Positions 8,088-17,618 of a stretch of DNA of 64,000 bases are shown here, piece by piece. The DNA comes from an uncultured Bacteroides sp. (GTDB taxonomy: Bacteria > Bacteroidota > Bacteroidia > Bacteroidales > Bacteroidaceae). The stretch's first letter is position 1. Every line of letters starts with the position of its first letter. Both the position numbers and the translations under genes were made by a program. The stretch is from positions 5,265-69,264 of the forward strand of contig CAAFTU010000100.1 of the NCBI GenBank assembly GCA_900766005.1, in the 5' to 3' direction. Below the pieces are notes generated by a model. That model saw only the letters and a list, made by a program, of their open reading frames with translations. It was not told the DNA's origin and ran no database searches.

Positions 8088-8579
8088 ATGAAAGATTTTG
8101 CAGCCATCGATTTTGAAACCGCCAACAACGAACGCTCGTCCGTTTGTTCCGTAGGCATTGTCATCGTACGCAACGGAGAGATTGTGGATACCTACTACTC
8201 CCTTATCAACCCCGAACCCAATTACTACAATTACTGGTGCAGTCAGGTGCATGGCCTTACCCGTGAGGACACCGAAGATGCCCCGGTCTTTCCGGAGGTA
8301 TGGAAACAAATAGAGCCGTTGATCGAAGGTCTTCCCCTGGTGGCCCATAACCGCCCGTTTGATGAAAGTTGTCTGAAAGCGGTGTTCCGTGTCTATCAGA
8401 TGGACTATCCCGACTATCCGTTTTACGATACACTCAGCGCTTCTCGCCAAACCTTGCCTGAACTGGAAAATCACCAGCTGCAGACCGTGGCAGCAGCTTG
8501 CGGCTATCAACTGAATAACCATCATCATGCACTGGCCGATGCAGAAGCTTGTGCGTGGATTGCTCGGGAGATATTGTAG
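8088..8579 (+). CDS. DEDDh 3'-5' exonuclease (DnaQ/RNase T type)
   Basis: The 163-aa single-domain protein contains AIDFETAN (first Asp and Glu) at 5-12. It then has VAHNRPFDESCL, holding a catalytic Asp, near 86, and HALADAEACAWI with the catalytic His and last Asp near 146-157. This order is the DEDDh pattern of 3'-5' exonucleases acting on DNA or RNA ends. The small size resembles stand-alone exonucleases rather than the Pol III epsilon subunit. It is co-directional with the WYL regulator, 12 nt apart, so it is likely a co-expressed effector or accessory nuclease. Confidence 0.85.
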   Translation: MKDFAAIDFETANNERSSVCSVGIVIVRNGEIVDTYYSLINPEPNYYNYWCSQVHGLTREDTEDAPVFPEVWKQIEPLIEGLPLVAHNRPFDESCLKAVFRVYQMDYPDYPFYDTLSASRQTLPELENHQLQTVAAACGYQLNNHHHALADAEACAWIAREIL

Positions 8580-8644
8580 GATAGAAAAAGCCCCGATGCT
8601 CACGCACCAGGACCTTCGGTTAAACATGGATTAACTGAAAACTA

Positions 8645-8995
8645 CTATCTTTTCGAAGCCGCCAACGACAGTTTCCTGAACTGCTTCAGCAATGGTTCCA
8701 TTTCGAGTGATACACAGCGGGCACGTTGGCCGGCTGTCTTGTTCCCTTTTTCTGCTTGAAGGGCTGCATCCTTGTGGAATGCCTCCATCTTCCGATCCAT
8801 ATACTCACGGACCAATCGTGAACAATATTCTTTTACCACCGGGTCGGTCGGTTCACCTCTGTCGGAAATATGCGCTGCGTCCACTACTTTATTGGTATTT
8901 ATGTAAACGGACTTACGCGCATGCGTCACTCGAATATAGACTGTGTAAAGTCCATCACTCTTCGGTCTCTTTACGGTTACTTTTAATGTCGTCAT
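8645..8995 (-). pseudogene. Tyrosine recombinase fragment (arm-binding N-terminal domain only)
   Basis: The 116-aa frame starts MTTLKVTVKRPKSDGLYTVY and continues IRVTHARKSVYINTNK, the beta-strand arm-type DNA-binding domain that opens Bacteroidales integrases. The core-binding SAM-like domain and catalytic RHRY domain are absent and the frame stops at TAG. It is probably the remnant of the integrase that brought in this element. A stand-alone DNA-binding protein is a less likely alternative. Confidence 0.65.
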
Positions 8996-9149
8996 AATCG
9001 ATTTGAATTTTACATGTTAAAAAAACATCAGAATAATCCGGGGTAAACAGTGGAAAACATGGTGTTTTTCGGGGTAAGCATAAAGAAAACATTTTCGTCT
9101 ATTTGGCTCGTTTTATGCGGTCGAATGCACGAACCGCCCAAGCGCAAAA

Positions 9150-9187
9150 CAGGCTGTAACCACCGAAAAACCGGTAATTACAGCCTG
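9150..9187. repeat. Inverted repeat near the integrase fragment
   Basis: CAGGCTGTAA and TTACAGCCTG are perfect 10-bp arms around an 18-nt spacer, about 155 bp upstream of the integrase fragment. It could be a recombinase or excisionase site, or a terminator without a T-tract. Confidence 0.45.
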
Positions 9188-9221
9188 ATAATGCTATATT
9201 AAGTTATATTTTGCTAGAGGT

Positions 9222-9323
9222 TTATTCCTCAACGGCAGCTTGTGCCACACTAATATAGTGCTGAAAATCATTCACTTCGCTTTTGGGTGTAAGCCCAGTG
9301 TAAGCGGAAGTTTGTCGAATGAT
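9222..9323 (-). repeat. Decayed C-terminal peptide repeat, copy 1
   Basis: The minus strand reads SAYTGLTPKSEVNDFQHY followed by ISVAQAAVEE and stop. It aligns residue by residue with the three copies to its right. An in-frame TAA lies upstream, so it is not a complete gene. Confidence 0.6.
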
Positions 9324-9338
9324 TTAAAGTTGAATGAA

Positions 9339-9422
9339 TTATTCCTCAACAGCCGCCTGCGCCGCTCTAAAACGCTTCTGATATTCACTAACTTACTGAT
9401 TTAGTGTATGTATAGTGTATGC
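9339..9422 (-). repeat. Decayed C-terminal peptide repeat, copy 2
   Basis: The minus strand reads AYTIHTLNQ, TAA, then VSEYQKRFRAAQAAVEE and stop. The TAA stands where copy 1 has Glu. Several codons of the AQAAVEE ending differ from copy 3 only at third positions. Confidence 0.6.
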
Positions 9423-9463
9423 GTTTAGCGTTCACTGTGTACGAAAAGCCGTTTTTTGAGGAT

Positions 9464-9547
9464 TTATTCCTCAACAGCAGCTTGAGCCGCTCTAAAACGC
9501 ATTTGATAATCACTAACTTATTGATTTAGTGTATGTATAGTGTATGT
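9464..9547 (-). repeat. Decayed C-terminal peptide repeat, copy 3
   Basis: The minus strand reads YTIHTLNQ, TAA, then VSDYQMRFRAAQAAVEE and stop, sharing the internal TAA with copy 2. The upstream TACACTATACA unit is duplicated once more here. Confidence 0.6.
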
Positions 9548-9594
9548 ATAGTGTATGCGTTTTACGTTCTCTTCGCTCTAAAATCTGCCTAAAT

Positions 9595-9684
9595 TCAGAA
9601 TTCTACAACTGCAGCGTGGACGGCAGCAATTGAATGCTGTATATCAGCCCATACAATAGCTGGTGTATGTGAAGTGTATGGACT
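9595..9684 (-). repeat. Decayed C-terminal peptide repeat, copy 4 (divergent)
   Basis: The minus strand reads SPYTSHTPAIVWADIQHS followed by IAAVHAAVVEF and stop, aligning with copy 1 (S.YT..TP.....D.QH.I......AAV.E). It is the most diverged copy and has no internal stop in this stretch. Confidence 0.5.
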
Positions 9685-9975
9685 TCAACCGCAACCTCGT
9701 CTGAATTGTGGCCTTTTTAGTGTACACACAAATGAGCACAGTCTTTTTTCTTGTTTCAAGCGTAATGACTGGATGGCAACATTACCAATCACTACCTCAC
9801 TGATTGTTTAATAATATTACTTCTACTTTCAATTATAACTATCAGCGTTTAATACACGCCTTGTATCACCTACAAAGTTAATCATTAAACATTAAATATC
9901 CCACTTTTTCAGCAGTAAAATAGCGTTTGGCAGATGTAAAGTTCAAATCACAGTATTTTTCATCAAAATCACCGA

Positions 9976-10017
9976 AAGTGGCAATCTAAAGTTACAAAGC
10001 ACCTCAAATTGCCACTT
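9976..10017 (-). terminator. Terminator-like hairpin after the WG cassette
   Basis: AAGTGGCAA and TTGCCACTT are perfect arms, located 9 nt past the stop of the 94-aa gene. The T-tract after it is weak. Confidence 0.5.
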
Positions 10018-10025
10018 CGTTTTAA

Positions 10026-10310
10026 TCACTTTTGAATTTGTTCTTGTGCAACTAAAATTGCACCATGACTATGTTTAAAGAATGCAGAAATTCCACCAGA
10101 CGGGACACTGCCAACAAATTCATATGCTTTTTCAAAACATTGTCGTCTTGCTAAAAGTTCCGCAGGTGACAATTTATTCTCTAGTTTTGCTATATTTGAA
10201 TTTGCATGTGATTTGGTTATTGGACTAACAAGTATCCATGGCACAGATTTTTCTGTGCCATCACCTTGTGCTTGAAATCTACCTCTATGCGACTTATTCT
10301 TTGCTATCAT
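10026..10310 (-). CDS. Small partner of the WG-repeat protein, 94 aa
   Basis: I do not recognise this family. The protein is basic at its N-terminus (MIAKNKSHRGRFQAQGDG), has a central VPWILVSPITKSHA stretch, a predicted helix (LENKLSPAELLARRQCFEKA) and a Gly-rich turn, with no signal peptide or membrane segment. Its ATG overlaps the giant gene's stop as TAATG, so translation is probably coupled and the two products may work together. Base composition is AT-rich like the giant gene. It could be a regulator, an inhibitor or a subunit. None of these is shown by the sequence. Confidence 0.65.
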   Translation of the reverse strand: MIAKNKSHRGRFQAQGDGTEKSVPWILVSPITKSHANSNIAKLENKLSPAELLARRQCFEKAYEFVGSVPSGGISAFFKHSHGAILVAQEQIQK

Positions 10311-13300
10311 TATAAACTATTCCAGAACTCTATGGATTGCTGATCCATATCCAAGTTATCATTATAATAAGGATTATCATAAATACTTGGTGTATCGTCA
10401 TATCCTCCATCATAATAATCGTCATCGCCTCTTGGCTGGTCATATGTGTCTATTTGAGAACCCTTCTGGTCAAAGACATATATTTCTCCATCTTTAACTA
10501 GTTTTCCTTTACCGTTTTCAAAACTAGCTTCCAATTCATCATATTCACAAGGCACAACAATAGTACCTTGAGCATTGATGAATCCCCATTTGCCATTTTG
10601 TTTAACAGCAGCCATTCCTTCTGAAAAACCATATGCCAGGTCGTAGGTTGGGGCTATTACTATTTGCCCATCTACAGATACGTATCCCCAAAGACCACCC
10701 GTAGTCTTCTTGTTGTTTTTATCATAGACACCTCCAATATTAATTTTGCATAAAGTGCCCATACAAGGTCCTAAAAATGCGGCATTTGGAATGATTTTAA
10801 GTTGATGGTTCTCAATACTAAAGAGCCCCCATAGATTATTTTTCATAACCACTGCATATTTATTATTCCTTTTGCCTATGAATTCGTAAGAAGGTGGTAA
10901 TACTTCATTTCCTAAAGAATCAACATATCCATATAATTTTTTCTTTTCGTATCGATCATCAGATGGTACATTAACCTGAACACATGCTAAATTGTCTTCG
11001 AATTTACCTATACCACTGTATACATTTTGTAGAATTATGTTGCCTTTAGAATTGACAAGACCATACAAGCCGTTAATCTTGAATTTGTACAATTCATTTT
11101 CTACAAAATCAAGACGAGAAAAAATAGGAGGAAGTATATCGTTGGATTTTTTGTCAACAAGTCCATATTTCACGTGTCCATCTGCAATGCGAACCGCAAT
11201 AGCACATGTATCGCCAAATGGTTTGCAGTATTTATATTTTTTATCCAACAGAAGTTCTTTCCCATCAATTTCTACTACATATCTTCCGTCTAGAGTTTTA
11301 TAACCAACATCTGTTTTAAATCGACCTGCTCCTTTTTCATACTCCATACTACCAAAAACACACGGAATAATCTCATTAAATAGACTATTAACTACTCCAT
11401 ATACAGTTCTTTCTCTATCACGCCCATCTTCATCATAGCAGTATGAGGCTTTTGCTACAACAGCATATCCATCAACAAAATCTCCAATACTTTTGTATGT
11501 TGGTTCAAGTAGGATTCGTCCTGTAACATCAGCATATCCTACTCTTTCATTCGAACGTATTTCTACCAATCCGTCAACAACTTTATCTGCTATGGCTCTG
11601 TATTCAATAGGAAGAAGCTTGTTCCCATTATTATCAATCAATCCCCAATTGATAACGGAATATTCTCTATAATTAGTAAAATCATAGCGTTCTCCATCCT
11701 CCCAATAATAATCATCATAAGATTCATACTCTTCTCCATCCATACCAACCTTGATAAGGTTATCTGCGACATACACTATATGATCGTATATCGGCTCACA
11801 AATAACTTTCCCTTGAGGAGTATAAGCTCCCCAATGACAATCTTGTTTGTATAGTATAATGTTTGATTCTACTTTGATTTCTTTTATTTGTTGGCCAAAT
11901 GGTATGATTTGACATTCTTGGAAGTTAATTACGCCAAGTTTATATGTATCTTCAGTTTCATCATATAAAAGTGCAATAAGCAAATTGTTCTGATATGTTA
12001 ATGATCTGTATTTTAATGGTATGATTACAGAACCAATTTGATTGATACATCCAAACAATTTGTTCTTTGAAACTAACAGAATTCCGTTATCAAGTTTCTC
12101 TATAGTGTCATAGTCTTCTGACATTATCAAAACAGAATTATCCTTAACGACAATTTTCTGTTCAAAAGCATTAATCAACACACCATCTGCCAGAAATTGA
12201 TTATTATTTTGAATTGACAAAGATGAATATTTTGGATGAATTGTCAATCTTCCTTGCTTATCTATTATTCCGAATTTTTCGTTAATGCCTACAATAGCAT
12301 AGTTAAGCCCGTCAACTTTCTGGGGTGTCATCCAACTATTTCTGTTTGGAACACTTGATGAGACTCCAAAACTTAAGATTGAGTCAAAAAGTATGTCTAA
12401 TGTCGGCTGACCGTTAAAATCAACTATTAAATATTTATTATTGTCTGTTTTAACAGCAAGAAGCGAGAATCCTATGTGGACTATTTCTTCACTTTTTGTG
12501 TCAATCAAAGACTTTCCTTCAGTACTAATTATAGTCCAAATGTAAGATGGATTGTAGCCATTGTGATTTCCATTCTGAACACCGCATTTAAACACGATAT
12601 TTGCACCATAACTTAATACATTGATTTGATCAAAGACAGGTTCTACGATTACCTTGTTTGTACAGTCAATAATGCCTTTTTTACTATTTTTTTCTATAAT
12701 TATAAATTGATATGCGGAATCATGCCCCCAATCATATTCCTCTGGAAGGGTAAATTCAAATGTTTTTCCTTCAATTTGATATGAAACAATCTGTTGGGCC
12801 TTTTCGTTTAAAATTCCAATGTTTCCTTTATAGTATACTCGTGATCGACCTTCTGCATCGCAGTCTTCTTGCCAATCATATTTTGTTGATGCAAGGATGT
12901 ATTCACCATGAATGTCCTTTATAATCAGCTCTCCGTCTTTATTATAACGACCGAATACTTTTTTATATGATGAATTACCATTGCGTTGTAGAATGTGAAT
13001 ACTCTTGGATACAAAAAAATAAGAATTTCCTTCTATACTGATAGAATCATAGATAGGTGATAGTATTAACTGTCCTTTTGCATCTATTACTCCCCATTTT
13101 CCCATAGAGAACTCTCTGGATGTGCGATGAGGGTAATCATCGTCTTCATCATCATACCAATGTCCATTATTTACAATTGCATATCCATTTTTGAAGGTAC
13201 CTACTTTCCCATAAGTAGGTGCCAATAGAACTTTTCCTTCTATTGTGGCCAAACCAACAGACTCTCCATTATCCTTGCATATCCAAACTAATCCAGGGGC

Positions 13301-16300
13301 AGCTAAGTCAATAGAAGAATAAATACAAGGCAATATTGATTCTCCCTTTGAGTTTATGAGTCCTGTTGTAGCTGTGCCCCAACCGCTATTCTTAACAACA
13401 AATACATCTTGTATCTGTTGAATATATGCGTATTTTGGAGCAATAATTACCTGAAAGTCTTGATTTAACAGACCATAAACACCTCCATGTCCAGTACATA
13501 TATATACGAGATACATCCCATTTTCTTGTTCCTCAATTCTATGGTACTTATAAGGGAGAATTATATTATTATCTTTATCTAAAACTGCGCAATATTGATA
13601 TATAGGACTTGGATCGTTTTTTTGAACAACCACAAATCCGTTCTTTAAAGTTTTGACAATTTTTACTTCCGTATTTTTGCCTTCTGCTGCTTTATTGATG
13701 ATTTCAGACTTTGTCGACTCTGCAATATCTGTAAAAGTACCGTTTATGTCTATTTCTCCTCTAATGATAGTTACTCCAGGCACTCCCTGATTAAATATGC
13801 GTTTGTTTACGGTTGCTTTGCCATTCTTAAATTCTGAAATATGTTCAAATTGAGGTTCTGCAAGAATACAATAATTTTCATCAACCAAACCTAGTTGGCC
13901 TTTAAGGTTAATAATTGCTCGACCTTTGGCTACTCGTTCGTCGTTTACGTTCCCTATAAATTGATAAATAGGTTCTAATATTTCTTTGCCATCAGAATCG
14001 AGAATTCCAAAAACCTCAGATTTGTTATTGTAGGTTTGTGATGTGATAATGGACACTTTCCATATACCATTTCCAATTGAAGATACGGTACTATATTTTG
14101 GATTGCAAACAAGAACATAGTCAGACGATATAACACCGTACTTGCCATTCTCTTTGACAAGAAAACATGCTTCAAGCCTTTGGATGTCCTCGTATATCGG
14201 CTGTATACATATGTTGCCATTACGATCAATAAGACCATAACCATTTTTGTGAACAAGCCAATACTCAACATTTTCTGGGATTTCGATATGTTCCGTTACA
14301 TACTCGTCATCCCATGACCAATAGCTTCGAGGAACCTTTCCTCCATATGGTTTTATGGTTGAATATTCAAATGCTAAAACCGCTTTGTCTTCTAAGTCGA
14401 TAATACCATATGTGATTTTATAATCACCATCTTTTACAATTCCTGCTATATACAGTTTATTTGCGAGATGTGACACATGCTGATATTTAGCCTCTATTAG
14501 TATTTCACCAGTATGATTGATAATTCCATATTTCTTATCTAAAACAAAGATATAATTTCCTAAATCATCTTTTGAGACGATATGGTCTATAGATTTGTCA
14601 ATAGGAATAATTTGATTATCAGAGGTAATGACTATATTAAACGACTTATCAACAAAATTTTCGCAACCGTCTACAATTACTTTTGCAATACCATCTTTGA
14701 AGTTATATCCCCATGCAAATTTAGACGGCAAAATTAAATATTTGCCATCTTCTGATTTTATTAGCTTTTCAGCATGCTCATTCAACCTAGCACTTAGCCC
14801 ATTCTTGGAAACAATAATGTATTTGTCTTCTATATCTATCTCGTCAAAAGTTTCCTTTGTTAAGATTCCTTCATCATTCGCAATTAACCACGAATTATTC
14901 TTTTTAACTTTGTACAAACCTTCGCGTAGAACAGACACTGCTTGGTATTTTATATCAAGTATGAGCCCCCCATTTATGTTTGTAAGTCCAAAACGTTCAG
15001 TTTTAGAATAATCCTCATCTACTATTTTACTAACAACATAATATCCTTTAGATGGCTGAATCTGCTTCCATTCTGTTTTAAGCACAACTACTCCTTCCTC
15101 GTTTATTGCACCCAACGAACCTTTTGACGTGACCTTATAACAACCATCCGAGTATTCTGGACAAACATCATACTCTACAGGAATGAATACTTTGCTTTTT
15201 ATATTGTATAATCCGTATTTTGTTATTTCTTTCGTTTCTTTTCTCCATCCGCCCACAGTAATGATTTCCTTTTTCGTCAAAGGAATTATGTCATTGTCGA
15301 CCTCTCCAATATTGTCGAACGTAGGCATGCAAAGAGTTTCACCGGAACCGTCTAAAAGTCCCCATCTTCCATTATCCGCTATACCAAGGAATATGTTAGG
15401 AGCTAAAGGTTTCACTCCTATGCACCAATTGGGGAATGTTATCGTTTTGCCGTCCTTTTCTACATAAACGCGCCCAGAAAGGTCTATATAAGTTTCTCCA
15501 ATTTCGTCAACTTCAACTTTGATACAATCCTTTTTTACTTCTATTATTTTTTTAAATCTTGGTTTTACAAGTAAGCCAGTGGAAGCTAAAAATAAACCTT
15601 GTTTACCACCGAATAATGATGATGTTATATTAAATTTATAAGGGTTGTCTGTATGATGTACATACCCATCTAATGGTGGGAGTATTTCTTTGCCATTAGA
15701 ATTAATCACTCCATGTTTGCCGTTGTCGGAAACAATGGCATATCCTCCCTTAAAAGGATCTCCATCCGAATATGTTTCAAATTCTTTTATGATAGTTCCA
15801 TTTGAAGATATTATGCACAATTTTCCACTCTTACCTATAGCAAAAGCCTTATTTTCGCTAAACCTTTTAATACTGGTGTATTGCAATGCTATAACAACTC
15901 GTCCATTTATGTCAACAGCTCCCCAATAGCCTGTAGAATCTTGCACTACAGCTAAGCCGTTTTCAAAATTCTTTGCTATCAAGAAATTCTCTGGTAAAGC
16001 TACTAGAGATGTCCCGTTACTCACCAACAACTGTCCTTTATTATTAATTCGTACACGTTTTGAGCTATACTGTGTGGTATATACAGATCCATTTGGTTTT
16101 GTCAAGAGCTCATGTCTTTCAATGATGAGGTTCCCATCTGATTCTATCTCTGGCTCCATCAAGTTACATTTAGAACAGAATCCATCTGCATTAAGAAATC
16201 CCCACGAATTTGCATACTGCGAACGTTTCATCTTATACTTCGCAGTTCCTTCAATAAAATCAGAGAGGAAATAGAATTGAGGCTCATAGATTTCATTACA

Positions 16301-16621
16301 GTTGACATCTATTGCTCCCCATTTCCCATTTAGTTGAACACAAGCATATCCATTTTTAAAATCTCTTACTGAATCATATTTAGCAGGAATCGCAATGAGT
16401 TTTCCCTCATATTGCTTGCATTCTCTACCTGAAAGATCTAATATCTTACATTCCCCCTTTCTAATAGCTTGGGCATAGCCATCCTTAAAAGGTGATATAT
16501 AATCATAACTAGGTGCTATGATTTCATTTCCACCCATAAGAATAACTCCGTAGAGATTATTCTTAACAACAATTGCAACACCTTGGTTAAAATCGCCGAT
16601 ATAATCGTACTTGTCAGTCAT
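10310..16621 (-). CDS. Giant WG-repeat protein, about 2,100 aa
   Basis: I place the start at the ATG giving MTDKYDYIGDFNQGVAIV, because the upstream 27 codons are unlike the repeats. The whole protein consists of roughly 40 WG (KWG-type) units of 40-60 residues. Each has a core such as KWGAID, YGLVN, KYGIIN or WGFIN after an aromatic-Gly strand and before P.YD.I or P.Y..I. WG repeats form beta-propeller-like or solenoid folds thought to bind proteins. There is no signal peptide, no transmembrane segment and no enzymatic domain that I can see. The tail is acidic (DDDYYDGGYDD). The gene is AT-rich compared with its neighbours and its 5' end abuts a truncated RloB gene, which suggests insertion as a cassette with the coupled 94-aa gene. 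Function unknown. Confidence 0.85.
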   Translation of the reverse strand: MTDKYDYIGDFNQGVAIVVKNNLYGVILMGGNEIIAPSYDYISPFKDGYAQAIRKGECKILDLSGRECKQYEGKLIAIPAKYDSVRDFKNGYACVQLNGKWGAIDVNCNEIYEPQFYFLSDFIEGTAKYKMKRSQYANSWGFLNADGFCSKCNLMEPEIESDGNLIIERHELLTKPNGSVYTTQYSSKRVRINNKGQLLVSNGTSLVALPENFLIAKNFENGLAVVQDSTGYWGAVDINGRVVIALQYTSIKRFSENKAFAIGKSGKLCIISSNGTIIKEFETYSDGDPFKGGYAIVSDNGKHGVINSNGKEILPPLDGYVHHTDNPYKFNITSSLFGGKQGLFLASTGLLVKPRFKKIIEVKKDCIKVEVDEIGETYIDLSGRVYVEKDGKTITFPNWCIGVKPLAPNIFLGIADNGRWGLLDGSGETLCMPTFDNIGEVDNDIIPLTKKEIITVGGWRKETKEITKYGLYNIKSKVFIPVEYDVCPEYSDGCYKVTSKGSLGAINEEGVVVLKTEWKQIQPSKGYYVVSKIVDEDYSKTERFGLTNINGGLILDIKYQAVSVLREGLYKVKKNNSWLIANDEGILTKETFDEIDIEDKYIIVSKNGLSARLNEHAEKLIKSEDGKYLILPSKFAWGYNFKDGIAKVIVDGCENFVDKSFNIVITSDNQIIPIDKSIDHIVSKDDLGNYIFVLDKKYGIINHTGEILIEAKYQHVSHLANKLYIAGIVKDGDYKITYGIIDLEDKAVLAFEYSTIKPYGGKVPRSYWSWDDEYVTEHIEIPENVEYWLVHKNGYGLIDRNGNICIQPIYEDIQRLEACFLVKENGKYGVISSDYVLVCNPKYSTVSSIGNGIWKVSIITSQTYNNKSEVFGILDSDGKEILEPIYQFIGNVNDERVAKGRAIINLKGQLGLVDENYCILAEPQFEHISEFKNGKATVNKRIFNQGVPGVTIIRGEIDINGTFTDIAESTKSEIINKAAEGKNTEVKIVKTLKNGFVVVQKNDPSPIYQYCAVLDKDNNIILPYKYHRIEEQENGMYLVYICTGHGGVYGLLNQDFQVIIAPKYAYIQQIQDVFVVKNSGWGTATTGLINSKGESILPCIYSSIDLAAPGLVWICKDNGESVGLATIEGKVLLAPTYGKVGTFKNGYAIVNNGHWYDDEDDDYPHRTSREFSMGKWGVIDAKGQLILSPIYDSISIEGNSYFFVSKSIHILQRNGNSSYKKVFGRYNKDGELIIKDIHGEYILASTKYDWQEDCDAEGRSRVYYKGNIGILNEKAQQIVSYQIEGKTFEFTLPEEYDWGHDSAYQFIIIEKNSKKGIIDCTNKVIVEPVFDQINVLSYGANIVFKCGVQNGNHNGYNPSYIWTIISTEGKSLIDTKSEEIVHIGFSLLAVKTDNNKYLIVDFNGQPTLDILFDSILSFGVSSSVPNRNSWMTPQKVDGLNYAIVGINEKFGIIDKQGRLTIHPKYSSLSIQNNNQFLADGVLINAFEQKIVVKDNSVLIMSEDYDTIEKLDNGILLVSKNKLFGCINQIGSVIIPLKYRSLTYQNNLLIALLYDETEDTYKLGVINFQECQIIPFGQQIKEIKVESNIILYKQDCHWGAYTPQGKVICEPIYDHIVYVADNLIKVGMDGEEYESYDDYYWEDGERYDFTNYREYSVINWGLIDNNGNKLLPIEYRAIADKVVDGLVEIRSNERVGYADVTGRILLEPTYKSIGDFVDGYAVVAKASYCYDEDGRDRERTVYGVVNSLFNEIIPCVFGSMEYEKGAGRFKTDVGYKTLDGRYVVEIDGKELLLDKKYKYCKPFGDTCAIAVRIADGHVKYGLVDKKSNDILPPIFSRLDFVENELYKFKINGLYGLVNSKGNIILQNVYSGIGKFEDNLACVQVNVPSDDRYEKKKLYGYVDSLGNEVLPPSYEFIGKRNNKYAVVMKNNLWGLFSIENHQLKIIPNAAFLGPCMGTLCKINIGGVYDKNNKKTTGGLWGYVSVDGQIVIAPTYDLAYGFSEGMAAVKQNGKWGFINAQGTIVVPCEYDELEASFENGKGKLVKDGEIYVFDQKGSQIDTYDQPRGDDDYYDGGYDDTPSIYDNPYYNDNLDMDQQSIEFWNSL

Positions 16622-16699
16622 TGTTTTAGGATTTTGAGACTTTTCTTGTTTGAGATTGTCATATTTTGGACTCAAAATTACAAATATAATTTGAAATAA

Positions 16700-17530
16700 C
16701 ATCGAGAATGGTTCTACTTTGACGGATTGAGAACAAACAACCGGTTCCGCTTCTCCATGGTACCCGAGATACCCAAGAATAGCCGGAGTTCCTACAAACA
16801 GAATCTGAAACTGATTGACAAGGAATTGAAGAAGAAACCGCAGGAACGGGCAGATGCGTTGTTCCTGGTCATTGATACAGACACGCTAGTCAACAACAAG
16901 AAGCAATACAACCTCTATCTGGCAACTAAAGAAAAATACAAAAAGCAGGGGGTCATCTTTATCGAAAGCCATCCCTGTATTGAACTTTGGTTCCTGTATC
17001 ATCTGGCCGACCGGTTCGCTCGCACCAACTATGAAACCTACGAAGCATTACGCCCGACTGTAGAGAAAGTTCTGCCCGGTTATGATAAAACCGCCAGGTA
17101 CTACCAGAAGAATCAGTTCTTCCGTGAGAATATCCTGATGGATAGCACCAAACGAGCACAGGCGATTGATTATGCCATCCGCTCATGTAAATACACACCG
17201 GTAGCGAATGAAATTGCCAATTACTCGGAAATATTCAAGGCAATCCACTTCTTTCGTTTGTTGCAGAAATTCGTGGAGATCCGGACGATGCTGGCAGAAC
17301 ATCTGAGAAGACCCATCTATCTTTCTCATGAAATAGAACAGCACAAGCAACTCCATGTTTATTGGGAGGAAAAAGACAACAAGCAACTCTGTTGCACATT
17401 GAAGTACAAAGAAGCAAAATAGTTCTGTCTCTTTGCCGACGGAACCGTCTTCGAAATGAACGACGGAGAGCCCTTGACCCATGCTCCTGAAATAATCAGC
17501 CGGTTTGAACAAGTAATAAACCAGTTGTAA
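16700..17530 (+). pseudogene. RloB-like protein, N-terminally truncated and interrupted by TAG
   Basis: The open frame begins at the junction (16700) with REWFYFDGLRTNNRFRF, which corresponds to a point just inside the RloB family's N-terminal Toprim-like start (EG...YF). ALFLVIDTDTL and ESHPCIELWFLYHL follow and are typical of RloB. The first strand with its conserved Glu is missing. TAG at 17420-17422 interrupts the C-terminus, and the same frame continues FCLFADGTVFEMNDGEPL and on to TAA at 17528-17530. A TTG at 16727 could start a shortened product. RloB proteins are nuclease-like components paired with an ATPase in some abortive-infection loci. No ATPase partner is present here. Confidence 0.7.
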
Positions 17531-17618
17531 CAATCAACAATCTGGCATAAAACACCAAACGATGAAAGCTCAGTAACTCAACTGAACTTTCATCGTTTGT
17601 TATATACCAGACTTGATC

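Larger units (their letters stand above)
8996..10025. other. Non-coding kilobase with decayed repeats
   Basis: No intact gene is visible. It holds a 10-bp inverted repeat (9150-9187), four decayed copies of a C-terminal peptide on the minus strand (9222-9684), AT-rich sequence, and a terminator-like hairpin for the small gene that begins the WG cassette's far end (9976-10017). Confidence 0.7.

Noticed and set aside
9222..9684. CRISPR array
   Set aside because: The repeats are few, irregular in length and spacing, and diverged in a codon-like way; there are no unique spacers of equal size and no cas gene.
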